Shown: positions 44,487 through 53,785, counted from the stretch's first letter. The stretch: 64,000 nucleotides of DNA from G963662905 sp963662905 (GCA_963662905.2 CAXXFD010000001.1:1-64000), one strand, 5' to 3'. Translations and numbers: made by a program. Notes: generated by a model not told the origin, from the letters alone.

Positions 44487-45356
44487 CTAAACCCGCTCCA
44501 AAACAGTTTCAATCAGGCGTTTCATATGTGGATGATAATCCTTACTGAAGGTTTGTGTGCGGCGGTTTGCAATGGCCACACAAATTGTCAGGCATTTATG
44601 TCCGAGCAATTTTCCCAGACCATAAAGCGCGGAAGTTTCCATTTCGAAGTTCAGGATACGGTTACCTTCAAAAGCAAAGCTTTCCATTCGCTCGTTCAGC
44701 TCAGGAAAGGCCAGTCCGGCACGCAACTGCCTGCCTTGTGGGCCAAAAAAGCCGGGCGCAGTGGCAGTCATTCCCTGTTTCATATCGAAGGCTACCCTTT
44801 TCAACAATTCATCATCTGCTGCTGCGGCATAAGGATAGGCCAGTTTTTCGCCCCAATTACAATGCTTTACAAAAGCATCCGAAAGATCATTTTTAAGAAG
44901 CCCTTGCGGACAATCATAGAAGTTCAGCAGGCCATCCAGGCCAATGCCTGTATCCGAAGCCACGAAGCTATTGACCAAAACATCGTCCTGCAAGCCTCCG
45001 GAAGTTCCCATACGAATGATAGTCAATGCGGTATGCTCTTTTTTGGGACTACGGCTTTCGAAATCAATATTCACGAGCGCATCCAGTTCGGTTAAAACAA
45101 TATCGATATTATCGGTTCCCATTCCGGTGGACATAGCCGTGATGCGTTTTCCTTTATACATACCGGTTTGTGTAAATATTTCCCGGTTTTGTCCTTCATA
45201 TTCAATAGAATCAAAAAATGAAGAAATCATTTTCACACGGCCCGGATCGCCAACCACCAAAATTTTATCAGAAATATTTTCCGGTTTCAGTTTCAGGTGA
45301 TAAATACTGCCGTCGGGGTTGAGGATCAGTTCCGATTCCTTTATATTTTTTGTCAT
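44487..45356 (-). CDS. Nucleoside phosphorylase (uridine phosphorylase-like)
   Basis: A 289-residue protein. VVGDPGRVKMISSFFDS holds the phosphate-binding GDPxR, AMSTGMGTDNIDIVLTEL and IIRMGTSGGLQDDV form the core, and FEMETSALYGLGKLLGHK is the conserved Met-Glu segment that contacts the ribose. The family splits nucleosides with phosphate to free base and ribose 1-phosphate. The FEMETSALY and GTSGG motifs fit the Udp-like branch. Confidence 0.92.
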   Translation of the reverse strand: MTKNIKESELILNPDGSIYHLKLKPENISDKILVVGDPGRVKMISSFFDSIEYEGQNREIFTQTGMYKGKRITAMSTGMGTDNIDIVLTELDALVNIDFESRSPKKEHTALTIIRMGTSGGLQDDVLVNSFVASDTGIGLDGLLNFYDCPQGLLKNDLSDAFVKHCNWGEKLAYPYAAAADDELLKRVAFDMKQGMTATAPGFFGPQGRQLRAGLAFPELNERMESFAFEGNRILNFEMETSALYGLGKLLGHKCLTICVAIANRRTQTFSKDYHPHMKRLIETVLERV

Positions 45357-45432
45357 AGTATTCTAATTTGCATGATTTTAGCTGAACTTTTTGACTAAAA
45401 CGCTGTATTAATAATAGATATTGTAACGCAAA

Positions 45433-45440
45433 CAAAAGTA
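45433..45440 (-). promoter_or_regulatory. Possible -7 box of the nucleoside phosphorylase gene
   Basis: The minus strand reads TACTTTTG, 76 bp before the ATG at 45356 and 8 bp from the start of the divergent gene at 45448. Confidence 0.4.
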
Positions 45441-45447
45441 GCAAGAA

Positions 45448-46299
45448 ATGGCGAGTCGAAACAACGTAATCGTACCTTGTTTAAATAAAAGTGCTGAAAC
45501 TGAGCTGTGGGCATCCAATTTTGCCCGCCAGATCAAAGCATCACTGATTATTTTAAAGCAGGAAGGAAAAAAGGGATTGCTCAGCAAGTTTATCGCAAAA
45601 AAAGAATTGAAAACCGAAAACTCTGAGGCAGCGCTTAAAAGAGCAGAATATCTTGCCCAAAAATTTGATATTGAAGTGCATCTGGAATGGGTACAACAAT
45701 CTTATGCAGATATTTTGCCGGAGCTGATCAAAAAACACAATGCCGGCTTTATTGTTTTAAATGCCTTAACAGAAGAAGGCAAATACAATCCGCAGGTCAG
45801 CAAAATTCTGGCAAAAACTGAGATTTCGGTAATCAGTTTGCGCCCGGGCATTGAATTTGAGCCTGTACGCCATGTAATGCTTCCCTTGGATTTGACTCCC
45901 GAATCGAGGCAAAAAGTAAGCAAAGCCCTTGGCCTCGCGCGTTTGTTCCGGGCGGAAGTAAGCTTGTTTTCAAACCTTTGGGATGTTGATGATAAAGAAA
46001 TAAGGATGCGCCTGCAATTACAAATGAAACAAGTACGCACTTTCCTGATTGAAAATAAAATAAAAGTCCATCACAAGCTGGCCGAAAATCCGGATATCAG
46101 GGAATCGGCAACACCAACGCTGCAATACCTAAAAGATCATGAAGATATTAATATGCTTTTGATTATGGCACGTGGAAATTCCGCATCGCTGTTAAACAAA
46201 CCATCAGCAGACATTATTAAAATTATCAGCAATTCAGCTGTTCCGGTGCTGTGTGTTGTGCCAAAAATTATCGGCGATACGAGCATGCGGTCGTTTTAG
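45448..46299 (+). CDS. Universal stress protein-family protein (tandem Usp-like domains)
   Basis: A 283-residue protein with two Usp-like halves. The first (1-135) has NVIVPCLNKSAETELWASNFARQ and LIKKHNAGFIVLNALTEEG. The second (140-283) has VRHVMLPLDLTPESRQKVSKAL and ends with DIIKIISNSAVPVLCVVP, the usual C-terminal Usp strand. The complete G2XG9GS ATP motif is not evident, so it may not bind ATP. It is divergent from the phosphorylase and convergent, at 6 bp, with the serine hydrolase gene. Confidence 0.82.
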   Translation: MASRNNVIVPCLNKSAETELWASNFARQIKASLIILKQEGKKGLLSKFIAKKELKTENSEAALKRAEYLAQKFDIEVHLEWVQQSYADILPELIKKHNAGFIVLNALTEEGKYNPQVSKILAKTEISVISLRPGIEFEPVRHVMLPLDLTPESRQKVSKALGLARLFRAEVSLFSNLWDVDDKEIRMRLQLQMKQVRTFLIENKIKVHHKLAENPDIRESATPTLQYLKDHEDINMLLIMARGNSASLLNKPSADIIKIISNSAVPVLCVVPKIIGDTSMRSF

Positions 46300-46305
46300 G
46301 CTGCA

Positions 46306-47496
46306 TTATTCGGTAGTGTTTAATGCATTTCTTTCGGCAAGTTTGCGCAGAACCCATGGCCATTGTATGTCTTTGTCTTTCTCTCCAAATCGCAGAACAA
46401 CAATGTTTTGCGATGGCCAGATCAAAATAAACTGCCCCAAAATCCCTTCGGCTATACGCATATCATCCGGAACAAATCTTGCATAGCGGACTGTATTTCC
46501 ATTTGGGCCTTCAGTTTCAGCAATTACTGATTTATCATAAGCCCACCACTGATTATGATACCTTCCATAATAGTTAAACCTGTATTCCTTTTCGGGTTCA
46601 AATTTCAAAACCTCGTCAACCCAATATTGCGGTACAATTTGCTTCCCATTCCAATGTCCGCCATGAAGATAAATGCTCCCAAATTTTGCAAAATCAATGG
46701 CTTGCGCATTAATTCCGCAAAAGGCCTTGGTCATACCGTGTTTTTTACTGTCCATACTCCAAAGCGCATTGGCTTCAGCGCCCATCGGCTGCCAGATTTT
46801 CTCCTGCATATATTCCGGCAATCTTTTCCCTGTGGCACTTTCCAGTATAAAACCCAGTAGTTGCGTATCGCCACTGGAATATTTAAAATCTCCTCCGGCT
46901 TCATCTTCTTTTTTAAATTTACCCACTGTCTTTTTTAAATTACGGCCATAATATAATTTAGCCACTTCAGAAGAAGGATTAAAGTAGCCTTCGCGGAACC
47001 GGATCCCCGACTTCATATCCAGCAGATGCTGTATGCGGATACTGTCCATTCCTTTCCCTTTCATCCACGGCAGGTAGTCCACCATAAAATCATCCGTAGA
47101 TTTGATATAGCCTTCATCAATTGCAATACCGATCAAAGCTGAAATAAAACTTTTCGCGATTGAAAAAGATGTAACCAAAGTTTCGGGATTGTTTTTGCCG
47201 TAATATTTTTGATAGATAATAGTATCGTTACGGATAATCAGAATCGCCTGGGTTTTTGTTCTTCGTATCATCTCATCAAACTCAAGCTGCGCTGCTTCTG
47301 TATCTTCAGCCAAAATTTTTGCCATTGTAGTGCCCGGATACGCTGCATAATGATAGGGATCTTCTGATTTCTCGACCGTATAATTTTTAAACTTTTTATA
47401 ATCATCCGCATCGGCAAAATTCCAAAAAACAAAACGCCCTAGCTGACAGGAGCTTAAAACAAGAGAAAGCAACAGGAATACAACTACTTTTTTCAT
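46306..47496 (-). CDS. Serine hydrolase of the beta-lactamase class C type, lipoprotein
   Basis: A 396-residue protein with a lipoprotein signal (LLLSLVLSSCQLG, cysteine at 17). The active-site serine is in SFSIAKSFISALIGIA (SxxK), followed by the tyrosine motif FKYSSGDTQLLGFILE. The KTG-like third motif is less clear. The family includes esterases, D-aminopeptidases and DD-peptidases, so resistance is not implied. Substrate unknown. Confidence 0.88.
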   Translation of the reverse strand: MKKVVVFLLLSLVLSSCQLGRFVFWNFADADDYKKFKNYTVEKSEDPYHYAAYPGTTMAKILAEDTEAAQLEFDEMIRRTKTQAILIIRNDTIIYQKYYGKNNPETLVTSFSIAKSFISALIGIAIDEGYIKSTDDFMVDYLPWMKGKGMDSIRIQHLLDMKSGIRFREGYFNPSSEVAKLYYGRNLKKTVGKFKKEDEAGGDFKYSSGDTQLLGFILESATGKRLPEYMQEKIWQPMGAEANALWSMDSKKHGMTKAFCGINAQAIDFAKFGSIYLHGGHWNGKQIVPQYWVDEVLKFEPEKEYRFNYYGRYHNQWWAYDKSVIAETEGPNGNTVRYARFVPDDMRIAEGILGQFILIWPSQNIVVLRFGEKDKDIQWPWVLRKLAERNALNTTE

Positions 47497-47564
47497 CGTT
47501 TAAGGTTTATTTTCGAGTGATTTTTGTTTTATCCAGCCAAGTTATGAAAAAGTAGTCTCCAAAA

Positions 47565-47594
47565 GCAAAAAAAAACCGCCCATATTGAGCGGTT
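47565..47594 (-). terminator. Rho-independent terminator of the peroxiredoxin gene
   Basis: On the minus strand AACCGC pairs with GCGGTT around a nine-base loop, followed by nine T. Confidence 0.85.
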
Positions 47595-47632
47595 TATTTT
47601 CGGGATGCATGTGCGGTCTCCATGCAAACTTT

Positions 47633-48277
47633 TTAGAGTTGCTTTTTGGCCAGATAGAAATCTACCATTTCATAATCACTGTTTTCGCGTTCTTCCATTG
47701 CGGCAAGGTTTGTTGGTGGAGGCACGATTACCTTATCACCGGGCTGCCAGTTCAGCGGAAGCGCAACTTTGTGTTCGTCAGCAGTTTGCAGGGCCTTCAG
47801 TACACGAACTATTTCGTCCATGTTACGTCCAACATTGAGCGGATAGTACATAATCAGGCGGATTTTTCCATTTGGATCGATGAAATAAACGGCGCGAACG
47901 GCTGCTGTTTCATGTTCGCCCGGCTGAAGCATTCCATATAATTTGGACACTTTCATGTCGATATCGGCGATGATCGGGAAATCGAAATAAACACCGGTAT
48001 TTTTCTTCACATTGTGTACCCAGGCCATATGTGAGTGAATACTATCAATGCTCAAGCCCATAAGTTTTGTGTTCATGGCATCAAATTCGTCTTTGCGCTC
48101 AGCAAAACCCGACATTTCTGTGGTACAAACCGGGGTAAAATCTGCAGGGTGCGAGAAAAGGATCACCCAGCTACCTTTATTGTAGTCTGAAAATTTCATC
48201 CTTCCGGTTGTAGTGTCTGCTGTAAAATCCGGTGCCATATCACCAATACGGGGCATTTGATAAACTTGTTCTTCCAT
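47633..48277 (-). CDS. 1-Cys peroxiredoxin (Prx6 type)
   Basis: A 214-residue enzyme, starting at the ATG at 48277. The peroxidatic cysteine C51 sits in FSHPADFTPVCTTEM, and no other cysteine is present, so it is a 1-Cys enzyme. IRLIMYYPLNVGRNMDEIVRV is the Prx6 subfamily signature and the C-terminal part has LPLNWQPGDKVIVPP. It reduces hydrogen peroxide and organic peroxides. It is transcribed divergently from oxyR with a 136-bp gap, which fits OxyR control. The longer reading frame extends into the oxyR side and is rejected. Confidence 0.95.
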   Translation of the reverse strand: MEEQVYQMPRIGDMAPDFTADTTTGRMKFSDYNKGSWVILFSHPADFTPVCTTEMSGFAERKDEFDAMNTKLMGLSIDSIHSHMAWVHNVKKNTGVYFDFPIIADIDMKVSKLYGMLQPGEHETAAVRAVYFIDPNGKIRLIMYYPLNVGRNMDEIVRVLKALQTADEHKVALPLNWQPGDKVIVPPPTNLAAMEERENSDYEMVDFYLAKKQL

Positions 48278-48322
48278 TTTAATTTGCTTTTTAAGGTTAT
48301 GTATTTGTTTGTTTTTCTGATG

Positions 48323-48330
48323 CAAAAGTA
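48323..48330 (-). promoter_or_regulatory. -7 box of the peroxiredoxin gene
   Basis: The minus strand reads TACTTTTG, 45 bp before the ATG at 48277. The ATAA/CTAT-rich stretch at 48355-48390 beside it could hold an OxyR site. Confidence 0.5.
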
Positions 48331-48389
48331 GCACGAAAGACCAATATAAGTCAAATTGATAATTTCTATGACTGCATAAATAAAATTTA

Positions 48390-48397
48390 TACATTTG
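48390..48397 (+). promoter_or_regulatory. -7 box of oxyR
   Basis: TACATTTG matches TAnnTTTG, 16 bp before the ATG at 48414. Confidence 0.5.
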
Positions 48398-48413
48398 CGG
48401 AAACGAATTGGAT

Positions 48414-49364
48414 ATGACCTTATTACAACTGGAATACATCATCGCGGTAGATACCTACAGAAGTTTCACTGAAGCATCGGAACACTGTTTTGTGACGCAG
48501 CCTACATTAAGCATGCAAATCCGCAAGCTGGAGGAAGAGCTTGATGCGCAATTGTTTGACCGCAACCACAAACCGATCCGCCCCACCGAAGCCGGCAGGC
48601 TCATCATTGGGCAGGCGAGGAAAGTTGTGAACGCCATGGGCAGGCTCAATGAAATTGTTGGAGAACTGCGCAATGAAATCCCCGGGGAAATAAGCTGCGG
48701 TATCATCCCAACCATCGCGCCCTATATTTTACCTTCTATCCTTCAGAAAAAGAACAGCATACTTCCGGAAGTCAGGCTGGATGTTGCCGAGGAAACCACT
48801 GAAAACATTGTAAACCGCATCCGCCACGACCAGCTGGATATGGGCATTTTGGCTACACCACTGGAGGAAGAAGGCATACGGGAGCACCCCTTATATTATG
48901 AACCCTTTGTCGCTTTTTTTCATCAGGATCATCCTTTGCTGGCAAAAAAGCGCATTAAAAGCACGGACATATCGCTCGATGAAATGTGGCTGCTCACCGA
49001 TGGCCATTGCTTCCGCGATCAGGTAATCAATTTTTGCGGTTTGGGCGGTAAAACAGCACATCCCGGCCTGAATTATACAACAGGATCACTCGACTCCATC
49101 GTTCGCGTGGTACACAAAAGCAGTGGCTATACATTGCTGCCGCTTCTGGCTGCCGAAGAACTTCCCGAACAGTTAAAAGCACAAATCCGACATTTTGAAC
49201 CGCCAATTCCGGTGCGCGAAATAAGCATCATCACACGCGAAGATTTCCTGAAAGTAAAGCTGATTGAAAAAATCAAAAAAATCGTTCTGGAAATTGTTCC
49301 GGAAAAACTACATAGCGAAGATGATGAAGGGGAGCGCATCCCGATATTACATAAGAATGATTAA
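48414..49364 (+). CDS. oxyR: Hydrogen peroxide-sensing LysR-type regulator OxyR
   Basis: A 316-residue LysR regulator. The helix-turn-helix is FTEASEHCFVTQPTLSMQIR and the effector domain follows. C199 and C208 in DGHCFRDQVINFCG have the same positions and spacing as the redox pair of E. coli OxyR, so peroxide sensing by a disulfide is predicted. The start is placed at the ATG at 48414, just after the -7 box, and gives this numbering. It is divergent from the peroxiredoxin gene and is likely to control it. Confidence 0.95.
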   Translation: MTLLQLEYIIAVDTYRSFTEASEHCFVTQPTLSMQIRKLEEELDAQLFDRNHKPIRPTEAGRLIIGQARKVVNAMGRLNEIVGELRNEIPGEISCGIIPTIAPYILPSILQKKNSILPEVRLDVAEETTENIVNRIRHDQLDMGILATPLEEEGIREHPLYYEPFVAFFHQDHPLLAKKRIKSTDISLDEMWLLTDGHCFRDQVINFCGLGGKTAHPGLNYTTGSLDSIVRVVHKSSGYTLLPLLAAEELPEQLKAQIRHFEPPIPVREISIITREDFLKVKLIEKIKKIVLEIVPEKLHSEDDEGERIPILHKND

Positions 49365-49446
49365 AAGCGGCACAAATTTTGAATAAATTAAAGCTGTCCT
49401 AAAAGATTTTTAACAAAGGAACAATCCAAAAATCATCTTTTGCGTT

Positions 49447-49454
49447 TAATTTTG
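49447..49454 (+). promoter_or_regulatory. -7 box of the DUF3108 gene
   Basis: TAATTTTG, 18 bp before the ATG at 49473. Confidence 0.55.
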
Positions 49455-49472
49455 CACTAGAACTACAACAGA

Positions 49473-50282
49473 ATGATCAAAAAATATTTCATACAGCTCC
49501 CACTGATACTCCTGATGCTCACACCTTTTCTGAATCAGGCACAGGATTTCCGATCCATTGACAACAATGCTTTTAAGAAAAGTGAATATCTGAAGATGCG
49601 GGTTTATTACCGTTCGTGGATTACCGGAAAAGTTACGGCCGGCTATGCCGATATGACCATTACAGAGGAAGACAGCCTGTTCCACGGGCGCCCGACTTAC
49701 CATGCCGTTGCCACAGGGAAAAGCGCCAAATTCTACGATTGGTTTTTTAAGGTCCGCGATCATTTCGAGTCCTATTTTGATAAGGAAGCCTTTCGCTCCT
49801 ATTATTTTATGCGGCGCACACGCGAAGGCGGCTATAAAAAGGATGACGATATTTATTTCAATCCCAATCAGTTGACCGCAACAAGCCGCAAGGCAACAAT
49901 TCCAACGCCCTTACACATTCAGGATTTTGTGAGTGCCGTATATTTTGCCCGCACACTGGACTTTAAAAATGCCAAGCCCGGCGAAACTTTTCCCATTGAT
50001 TTTCACTTAGACGATTCGGTTTATGTGAGCATCGTCCGCTACGAAGGCATTGAAGACATCAAAATAAAAATGGGGACATTCAGGGCATATAAATTTGCGC
50101 CCATGATGGCTACCGGGCAGGTTTTTAACGATGAATACCCTATGCACGTCTGGGTTTCGGCCGATGAAAACAAAATCCCGCTTAAAGCGGAAAGCAAGGT
50201 AGTTGTAGGCTCGGTCGCAGCAGAACTGGTCGAATATAAAAACCTTTTACATCCACTGGATGCACGAATCGAAGATGATTAA
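49473..50282 (+). CDS. DUF3108 secreted protein
   Basis: A 269-residue protein with a signal peptide (LPLILLMLTPFLNQAQ). Conserved DUF3108 features include LKMRVYYRSWITGKVTAGYAD near the start, TYHAVATGKSAKFYDWFFKVRD and the C-terminal MHVWVSADENKIPLKAESKV. It is expected to be periplasmic or outer membrane-associated. The family has no agreed function. The stop abuts the stop of the convergent HEAT-like gene with no gap. Confidence 0.88.
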   Translation: MIKKYFIQLPLILLMLTPFLNQAQDFRSIDNNAFKKSEYLKMRVYYRSWITGKVTAGYADMTITEEDSLFHGRPTYHAVATGKSAKFYDWFFKVRDHFESYFDKEAFRSYYFMRRTREGGYKKDDDIYFNPNQLTATSRKATIPTPLHIQDFVSAVYFARTLDFKNAKPGETFPIDFHLDDSVYVSIVRYEGIEDIKIKMGTFRAYKFAPMMATGQVFNDEYPMHVWVSADENKIPLKAESKVVVGSVAAELVEYKNLLHPLDARIEDD

Positions 50283-50831
50283 TCACCGGCTTTTACCACA
50301 CTCTTTATAAAGCTTCTTCAATATTTTTCCGCCGCAGTTTTTAAATCCGGGCGTTCCGAATTCGAGGCGGCTCTCAATAATTTCAATTAATTCCGGTTTT
50401 AATTCCGGTTCCAACTGACTTATATTATATAGTATCTGCATGCTGAAAATCTGCACGGCGGCAGGCTTGTTCCCCATGACAAATTCGCTGCAGCATTCGT
50501 AAACTTGCCCCAGGTATTCTTCGGGCAAATCGCGTTTAGCAAGCATTTTTGTCGCTTGTCGCTGAAAGGAAGTATGTTTAAAATGAGGCAATTTATTAAT
50601 TAACGGAATCACATAAGGTGCTAACCAGCCGGGATGTTTGTCCACACAAAATTCAGCCACCCAGGCGGCATTCCTTCCCGCACGGCCAGAATCTTCCAGC
50701 ATTATTTCCATCAAAACAGGAAAAAATTCCGGTTTCTCCAAAATTAAATGAGTGTGCTCATCCACCAGCATCCGCCCTGCCGGTGCATCCAGCCTCTGCA
50801 GCAGATCAGATTTTACATCCATAAAACCCAA
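50283..50831 (-). CDS. Helical repeat (HEAT-like) protein of unknown function
   Basis: A 182-residue, mostly helical protein with no signal peptide. Helix pairs such as FFPVLMEIMLEDSGRAGRNAAW and LAPYVIPLINKLPHFKHTSFQ suggest HEAT-like repeats. I recognise no specific family. It starts 2 bp after the SRPBCC gene, in the operon M64 peptidase, SRPBCC, this gene. A second in-frame Met at residue 4 is another possible start. Confidence 0.75.
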   Translation of the reverse strand: MGFMDVKSDLLQRLDAPAGRMLVDEHTHLILEKPEFFPVLMEIMLEDSGRAGRNAAWVAEFCVDKHPGWLAPYVIPLINKLPHFKHTSFQRQATKMLAKRDLPEEYLGQVYECCSEFVMGNKPAAVQIFSMQILYNISQLEPELKPELIEIIESRLEFGTPGFKNCGGKILKKLYKECGKSR

Positions 50832-50833
50832 AA

Positions 50834-51217
50834 CTATTCGTCATCTTCAAAATAATCCTGCAAACTGCCCATATACACACCTTCCCAGCCTTCAACCATA
50901 TTTTCCCAGGCTTCACCGGGGATGTTGCTGTGCCGCACCTCTAAAGATGTACTCAAACCGGCTTCATGCAATTTGATGGTAACGATGCTTTGAGAATCTT
51001 CATCAAAAAACCATTCCTGCACAATTTTTTTGTTGGGCTCCAGTTCAATAACCCGTCCGGTAATTGCGCCGTCCCACATCGAAAACTCTGTTCCGACCTC
51101 GGCTTTCATCACGGCCTTTTCCCCGGTCCAAAGCTCTATTGTAAACTCATTGGTAAGCGCCATATACACCTCTTCGGGTGGCGCAGGTATCTTGAAATAT
51201 TTTTTATAATCAGGCAT
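50834..51217 (-). CDS. SRPBCC/AHSA1-domain protein
   Basis: A 127-residue protein of the Bet v1-like AHSA1 family: YFKIPAPPEEVYMALTN at the start, FTIELWTGEKAVMKAEVGTE and GAITGRVIELEPNKKIVQEW in the middle, GEAWENMVEGWEGVYMGSL at the end. The fold has a hydrophobic pocket; the ligand is unknown. The ATG at 51217 gives the proper family start. It lies 8 bp after the M64 gene and 2 bp before the HEAT-like gene. Confidence 0.9.
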   Translation of the reverse strand: MPDYKKYFKIPAPPEEVYMALTNEFTIELWTGEKAVMKAEVGTEFSMWDGAITGRVIELEPNKKIVQEWFFDEDSQSIVTIKLHEAGLSTSLEVRHSNIPGEAWENMVEGWEGVYMGSLQDYFEDDE

Positions 51218-51225
51218 ATTGCTGC

Positions 51226-52647
51226 TTATTTTATATATTGATCTATTACACGACTGATCGCATCCTGGCAAACCGGACAAAAATCATTGCTGTTGCGGCT
51301 GTACATGATGCAATCGAGGTATGGGCGGTACATTCCATATTGCAGGTAGCCTCCGCCTTCATAAGCCCCGACTTTCCCTTTGTATTTTTCCTGCTCAATC
51401 ATTTTTGTTTCGCCGTCGCGCTGGCGCATAAAAAGTGCTTCTACCTCTGATTCCGGAACTTTTGCGGCGCGCAGCTGTTTCCTTTCTTTTTGAATTTCCA
51501 TACTGAAGGCATCAAATTCTTCCTTATTCCATGGAGTTGGAATGGGCGTGCCTTCCTTCACAAGATGTTTCCATTTGAGTTCGTCCGGATTGAAAAGTGC
51601 CGTAATATTTGCTTCCCATGGCTCCACTTTGGGGGGTTGCATTTCATACGACACAGCTGAAGTGTAATATTCATCGGCCAATGCCGCAAAATGATGTCCG
51701 AATTCGTGAATGAAAATATAATCGGAAAATTTATTATCGGTAGCAACCGTGGCATAAAGACGGTAAATCCCACCACCACCATAGGTTTTTTCATTCACCA
51801 GGATATACATAAACTCATAAGGCACATGCGATGCCGCATCGCGAACAGCGCGATTGTCGTAGGTCAGGGCATAGCGTTCCGAATCGAAAGCACTGTAACT
51901 CATGCTCAGGGGCGTACGCCGAAAAACGCCCGGGTGCGGTTTGTTCACTCCACTTTCGCCGGCAGGAGTTTCTACGGCACGCACGTTAAAATCATTTTTG
52001 CGCGATTTAAAAGGCTCTACTTTAAAAAGCTCTGCGGTTAAGCGTTCTATATCGGCATGGAATTTATTCATTTCTTCAGCGGTATAACCATCACCGAGAA
52101 TGACGATATCCACTTTTTCCTGCGCAGGGCCATTGACCATTAAATCCCATGTTTCATATTCTTTGGGCAGCGGTGCGGGGTTCACTTTGCGTGATGCCGG
52201 ATCAATTTCCGTGCGGTAAACTTCATTAAAATTATTTTTGCCGTCACGTTTTTTAATAATCAATGTCACCGGATTTTTTGGCCAGGGAAAACGCACACTT
52301 TCATGAAAGCTGCTCCATTCATTTTTTGCCTCCGGAATACTTTGCCATTCTCCAAACACGCTGGCAAAACCCCGGCTGTAGAGCAACTGATCCGTTTTGG
52401 CATCGTGCACTTCAAAAAAGTAGGGGCCAAAATTAAGCGGATCGGTCAGTTTCGTGGTGCTCCCCGCCCATGGGCCGTCATTCACAATGCGATCCATTGC
52501 AAAATGCTCTTCTCCGGCAGTGCCCGGATGAAAATAATCATAGCGCATGGTTTTATTTTCAAACCAGTCGTCGAAATTAATCTGTTGTGCCCAAATGCTT
52601 CCGCAAAGAAATAACAATAAGGCAGAAAGGGAAAAATGGCGTTTCAT
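51226..52647 (-). CDS. Secreted M64-family metallopeptidase
   Basis: A 473-residue protein with a signal peptide (FSLSALLLFLCGSIWA). The N-terminal part (20-160) is an all-beta module. The peptidase domain has VDIVILGDGYTAEEMNKFHAD, ETPAGESGVNKP and the zinc motif FIHEFGHHFAALADEYY (H314, E315, H318, with D325 further on), typical of the IgA peptidase M64 family. Substrate unknown. The start at 52647 follows a -7 box at 52674-52681; the longer frame runs into the divergent aldolase gene. It heads an operon with the SRPBCC and HEAT-like genes. Confidence 0.94.
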   Translation of the reverse strand: MKRHFSLSALLLFLCGSIWAQQINFDDWFENKTMRYDYFHPGTAGEEHFAMDRIVNDGPWAGSTTKLTDPLNFGPYFFEVHDAKTDQLLYSRGFASVFGEWQSIPEAKNEWSSFHESVRFPWPKNPVTLIIKKRDGKNNFNEVYRTEIDPASRKVNPAPLPKEYETWDLMVNGPAQEKVDIVILGDGYTAEEMNKFHADIERLTAELFKVEPFKSRKNDFNVRAVETPAGESGVNKPHPGVFRRTPLSMSYSAFDSERYALTYDNRAVRDAASHVPYEFMYILVNEKTYGGGGIYRLYATVATDNKFSDYIFIHEFGHHFAALADEYYTSAVSYEMQPPKVEPWEANITALFNPDELKWKHLVKEGTPIPTPWNKEEFDAFSMEIQKERKQLRAAKVPESEVEALFMRQRDGETKMIEQEKYKGKVGAYEGGGYLQYGMYRPYLDCIMYSRNSNDFCPVCQDAISRVIDQYIK

Positions 52648-52673
52648 AGATGGTTGTTTAAATGGTTGAAAGG

Positions 52674-52681
52674 CAAAAATA
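52674..52681 (-). promoter_or_regulatory. -7 box of the M64 operon
   Basis: The minus strand reads TATTTTTG, 26 bp before the ATG at 52647. Confidence 0.55.
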
Positions 52682-52715
52682 AAGCTTTCACAGCAATATG
52701 GCCGCATACAATTTG

Positions 52716-52723
52716 TACTTTTG
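52716..52723 (+). promoter_or_regulatory. -7 box of the threonine aldolase gene
   Basis: TACTTTTG, 24 bp before the ATG at 52748, divergent from the M64 promoter. Confidence 0.55.
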
Positions 52724-52747
52724 CTATAATCCAAACAACGAAAGAAA

Positions 52748-53785
52748 ATGAAAAAAACACTTGACCTCCGCAGCGATACCGTAACCCGTCCTACAGCAGC
52801 AATGAAAGAAGCGATGATGCATGCGCCTGTTGGCGATGATGTTTTTGGGGAAGACCCGGGCGTAAATGAACTGGAAAAATTTGCAGCTGAATTATTTGGC
52901 ATGGGCGGGGCACTTTTCTGTCCTTCGGGCACGATGACCAACCAAATTGCCATTCGCGTGCATTGCCGTCCGGGAGATGAAGTGATTTGCGATAAACTTT
53001 CGCACATTTATCATTATGAAGGCGGGGGAATTGCTTATAATTCAGGGGCATCCGTACGTTTACTGAACGGCGACCACGGACGATTTACCACTGAAGATGT
53101 TGCTGCCAACATCAATAATCCGGAAGACATCCATTTGCCACTGAGCCGGATGGTTTCAACAGAAAACACCTGCAACAAAGGCGGAGGAAGTATTTGGAGT
53201 TTTGATCAGTTCCTTCCCATTGCAGCGCTTTGCCAAAAAAACGGCCTGGCCTTTCATTTGGATGGCGCCCGGCTTTTTAATGCCCTTGTGGAAACCAATG
53301 AAAAACCAGAAGATTACGGGAAAGTTTTTGACAGCATCAGCATTTGCCTAAGCAAGGGACTGGGCGCGCCTATTGGTTCATTGCTTTTGGGCGATGAAGC
53401 ATTTGTAAAAAAATCGCGCAGGGTCAGAAAAGTGATGGGCGGCGGTATGCGACAGGCAGGAAGTATTGCAGCCGCAGGACTCTATGCTTTGCAAAATCAT
53501 GTGGAACGTTTGAAAGAAGATCATAAAAACGCACGTTTTTTGTCCGAAATTATTGGCAAAAGCCCGCTAATTTCAGAAATACTTCCCGTTGAAACCAATA
53601 TTGTTGTTGCCCGCATCCATCCGGGAACGGATACTGCAAACCTCCTTTCAAAGCTTAAGGAAAATGGCATTTTGGCCGTTGGCTTTGGTGCCGGGGCAAT
53701 CCGTTTTGTTACACATCTTGACTTCGATTCCAAGGACTTGAATGATTTCGAAGAACGATGGAATAAAACAATAGCCGTTTTATAG
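52748..53785 (+). CDS. ltaE: Low-specificity L-threonine aldolase
   Basis: A 345-residue PLP enzyme that splits L-threonine or allo-threonine to glycine and acetaldehyde. LRSDTVTRPTAAMKEAM is the N-terminal signature, FCPSGTMTNQIAIRVHCRPG and ICDKLSHIYHYEGGG line the active site, LAFHLDGARLFNALV gives the aspartate that pairs with the PLP ring, and ISICLSKGLGAPIGSLL holds the Schiff-base lysine. Length and motifs are normal. Confidence 0.95.
   Translation: MKKTLDLRSDTVTRPTAAMKEAMMHAPVGDDVFGEDPGVNELEKFAAELFGMGGALFCPSGTMTNQIAIRVHCRPGDEVICDKLSHIYHYEGGGIAYNSGASVRLLNGDHGRFTTEDVAANINNPEDIHLPLSRMVSTENTCNKGGGSIWSFDQFLPIAALCQKNGLAFHLDGARLFNALVETNEKPEDYGKVFDSISICLSKGLGAPIGSLLLGDEAFVKKSRRVRKVMGGGMRQAGSIAAAGLYALQNHVERLKEDHKNARFLSEIIGKSPLISEILPVETNIVVARIHPGTDTANLLSKLKENGILAVGFGAGAIRFVTHLDFDSKDLNDFEERWNKTIAVL

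Noticed and set aside
52648..53007. Longer N-terminus for the M64 peptidase
   Set aside because: The extension overlaps the divergent threonine aldolase gene and its promoter, and the signal peptide begins at 52647.
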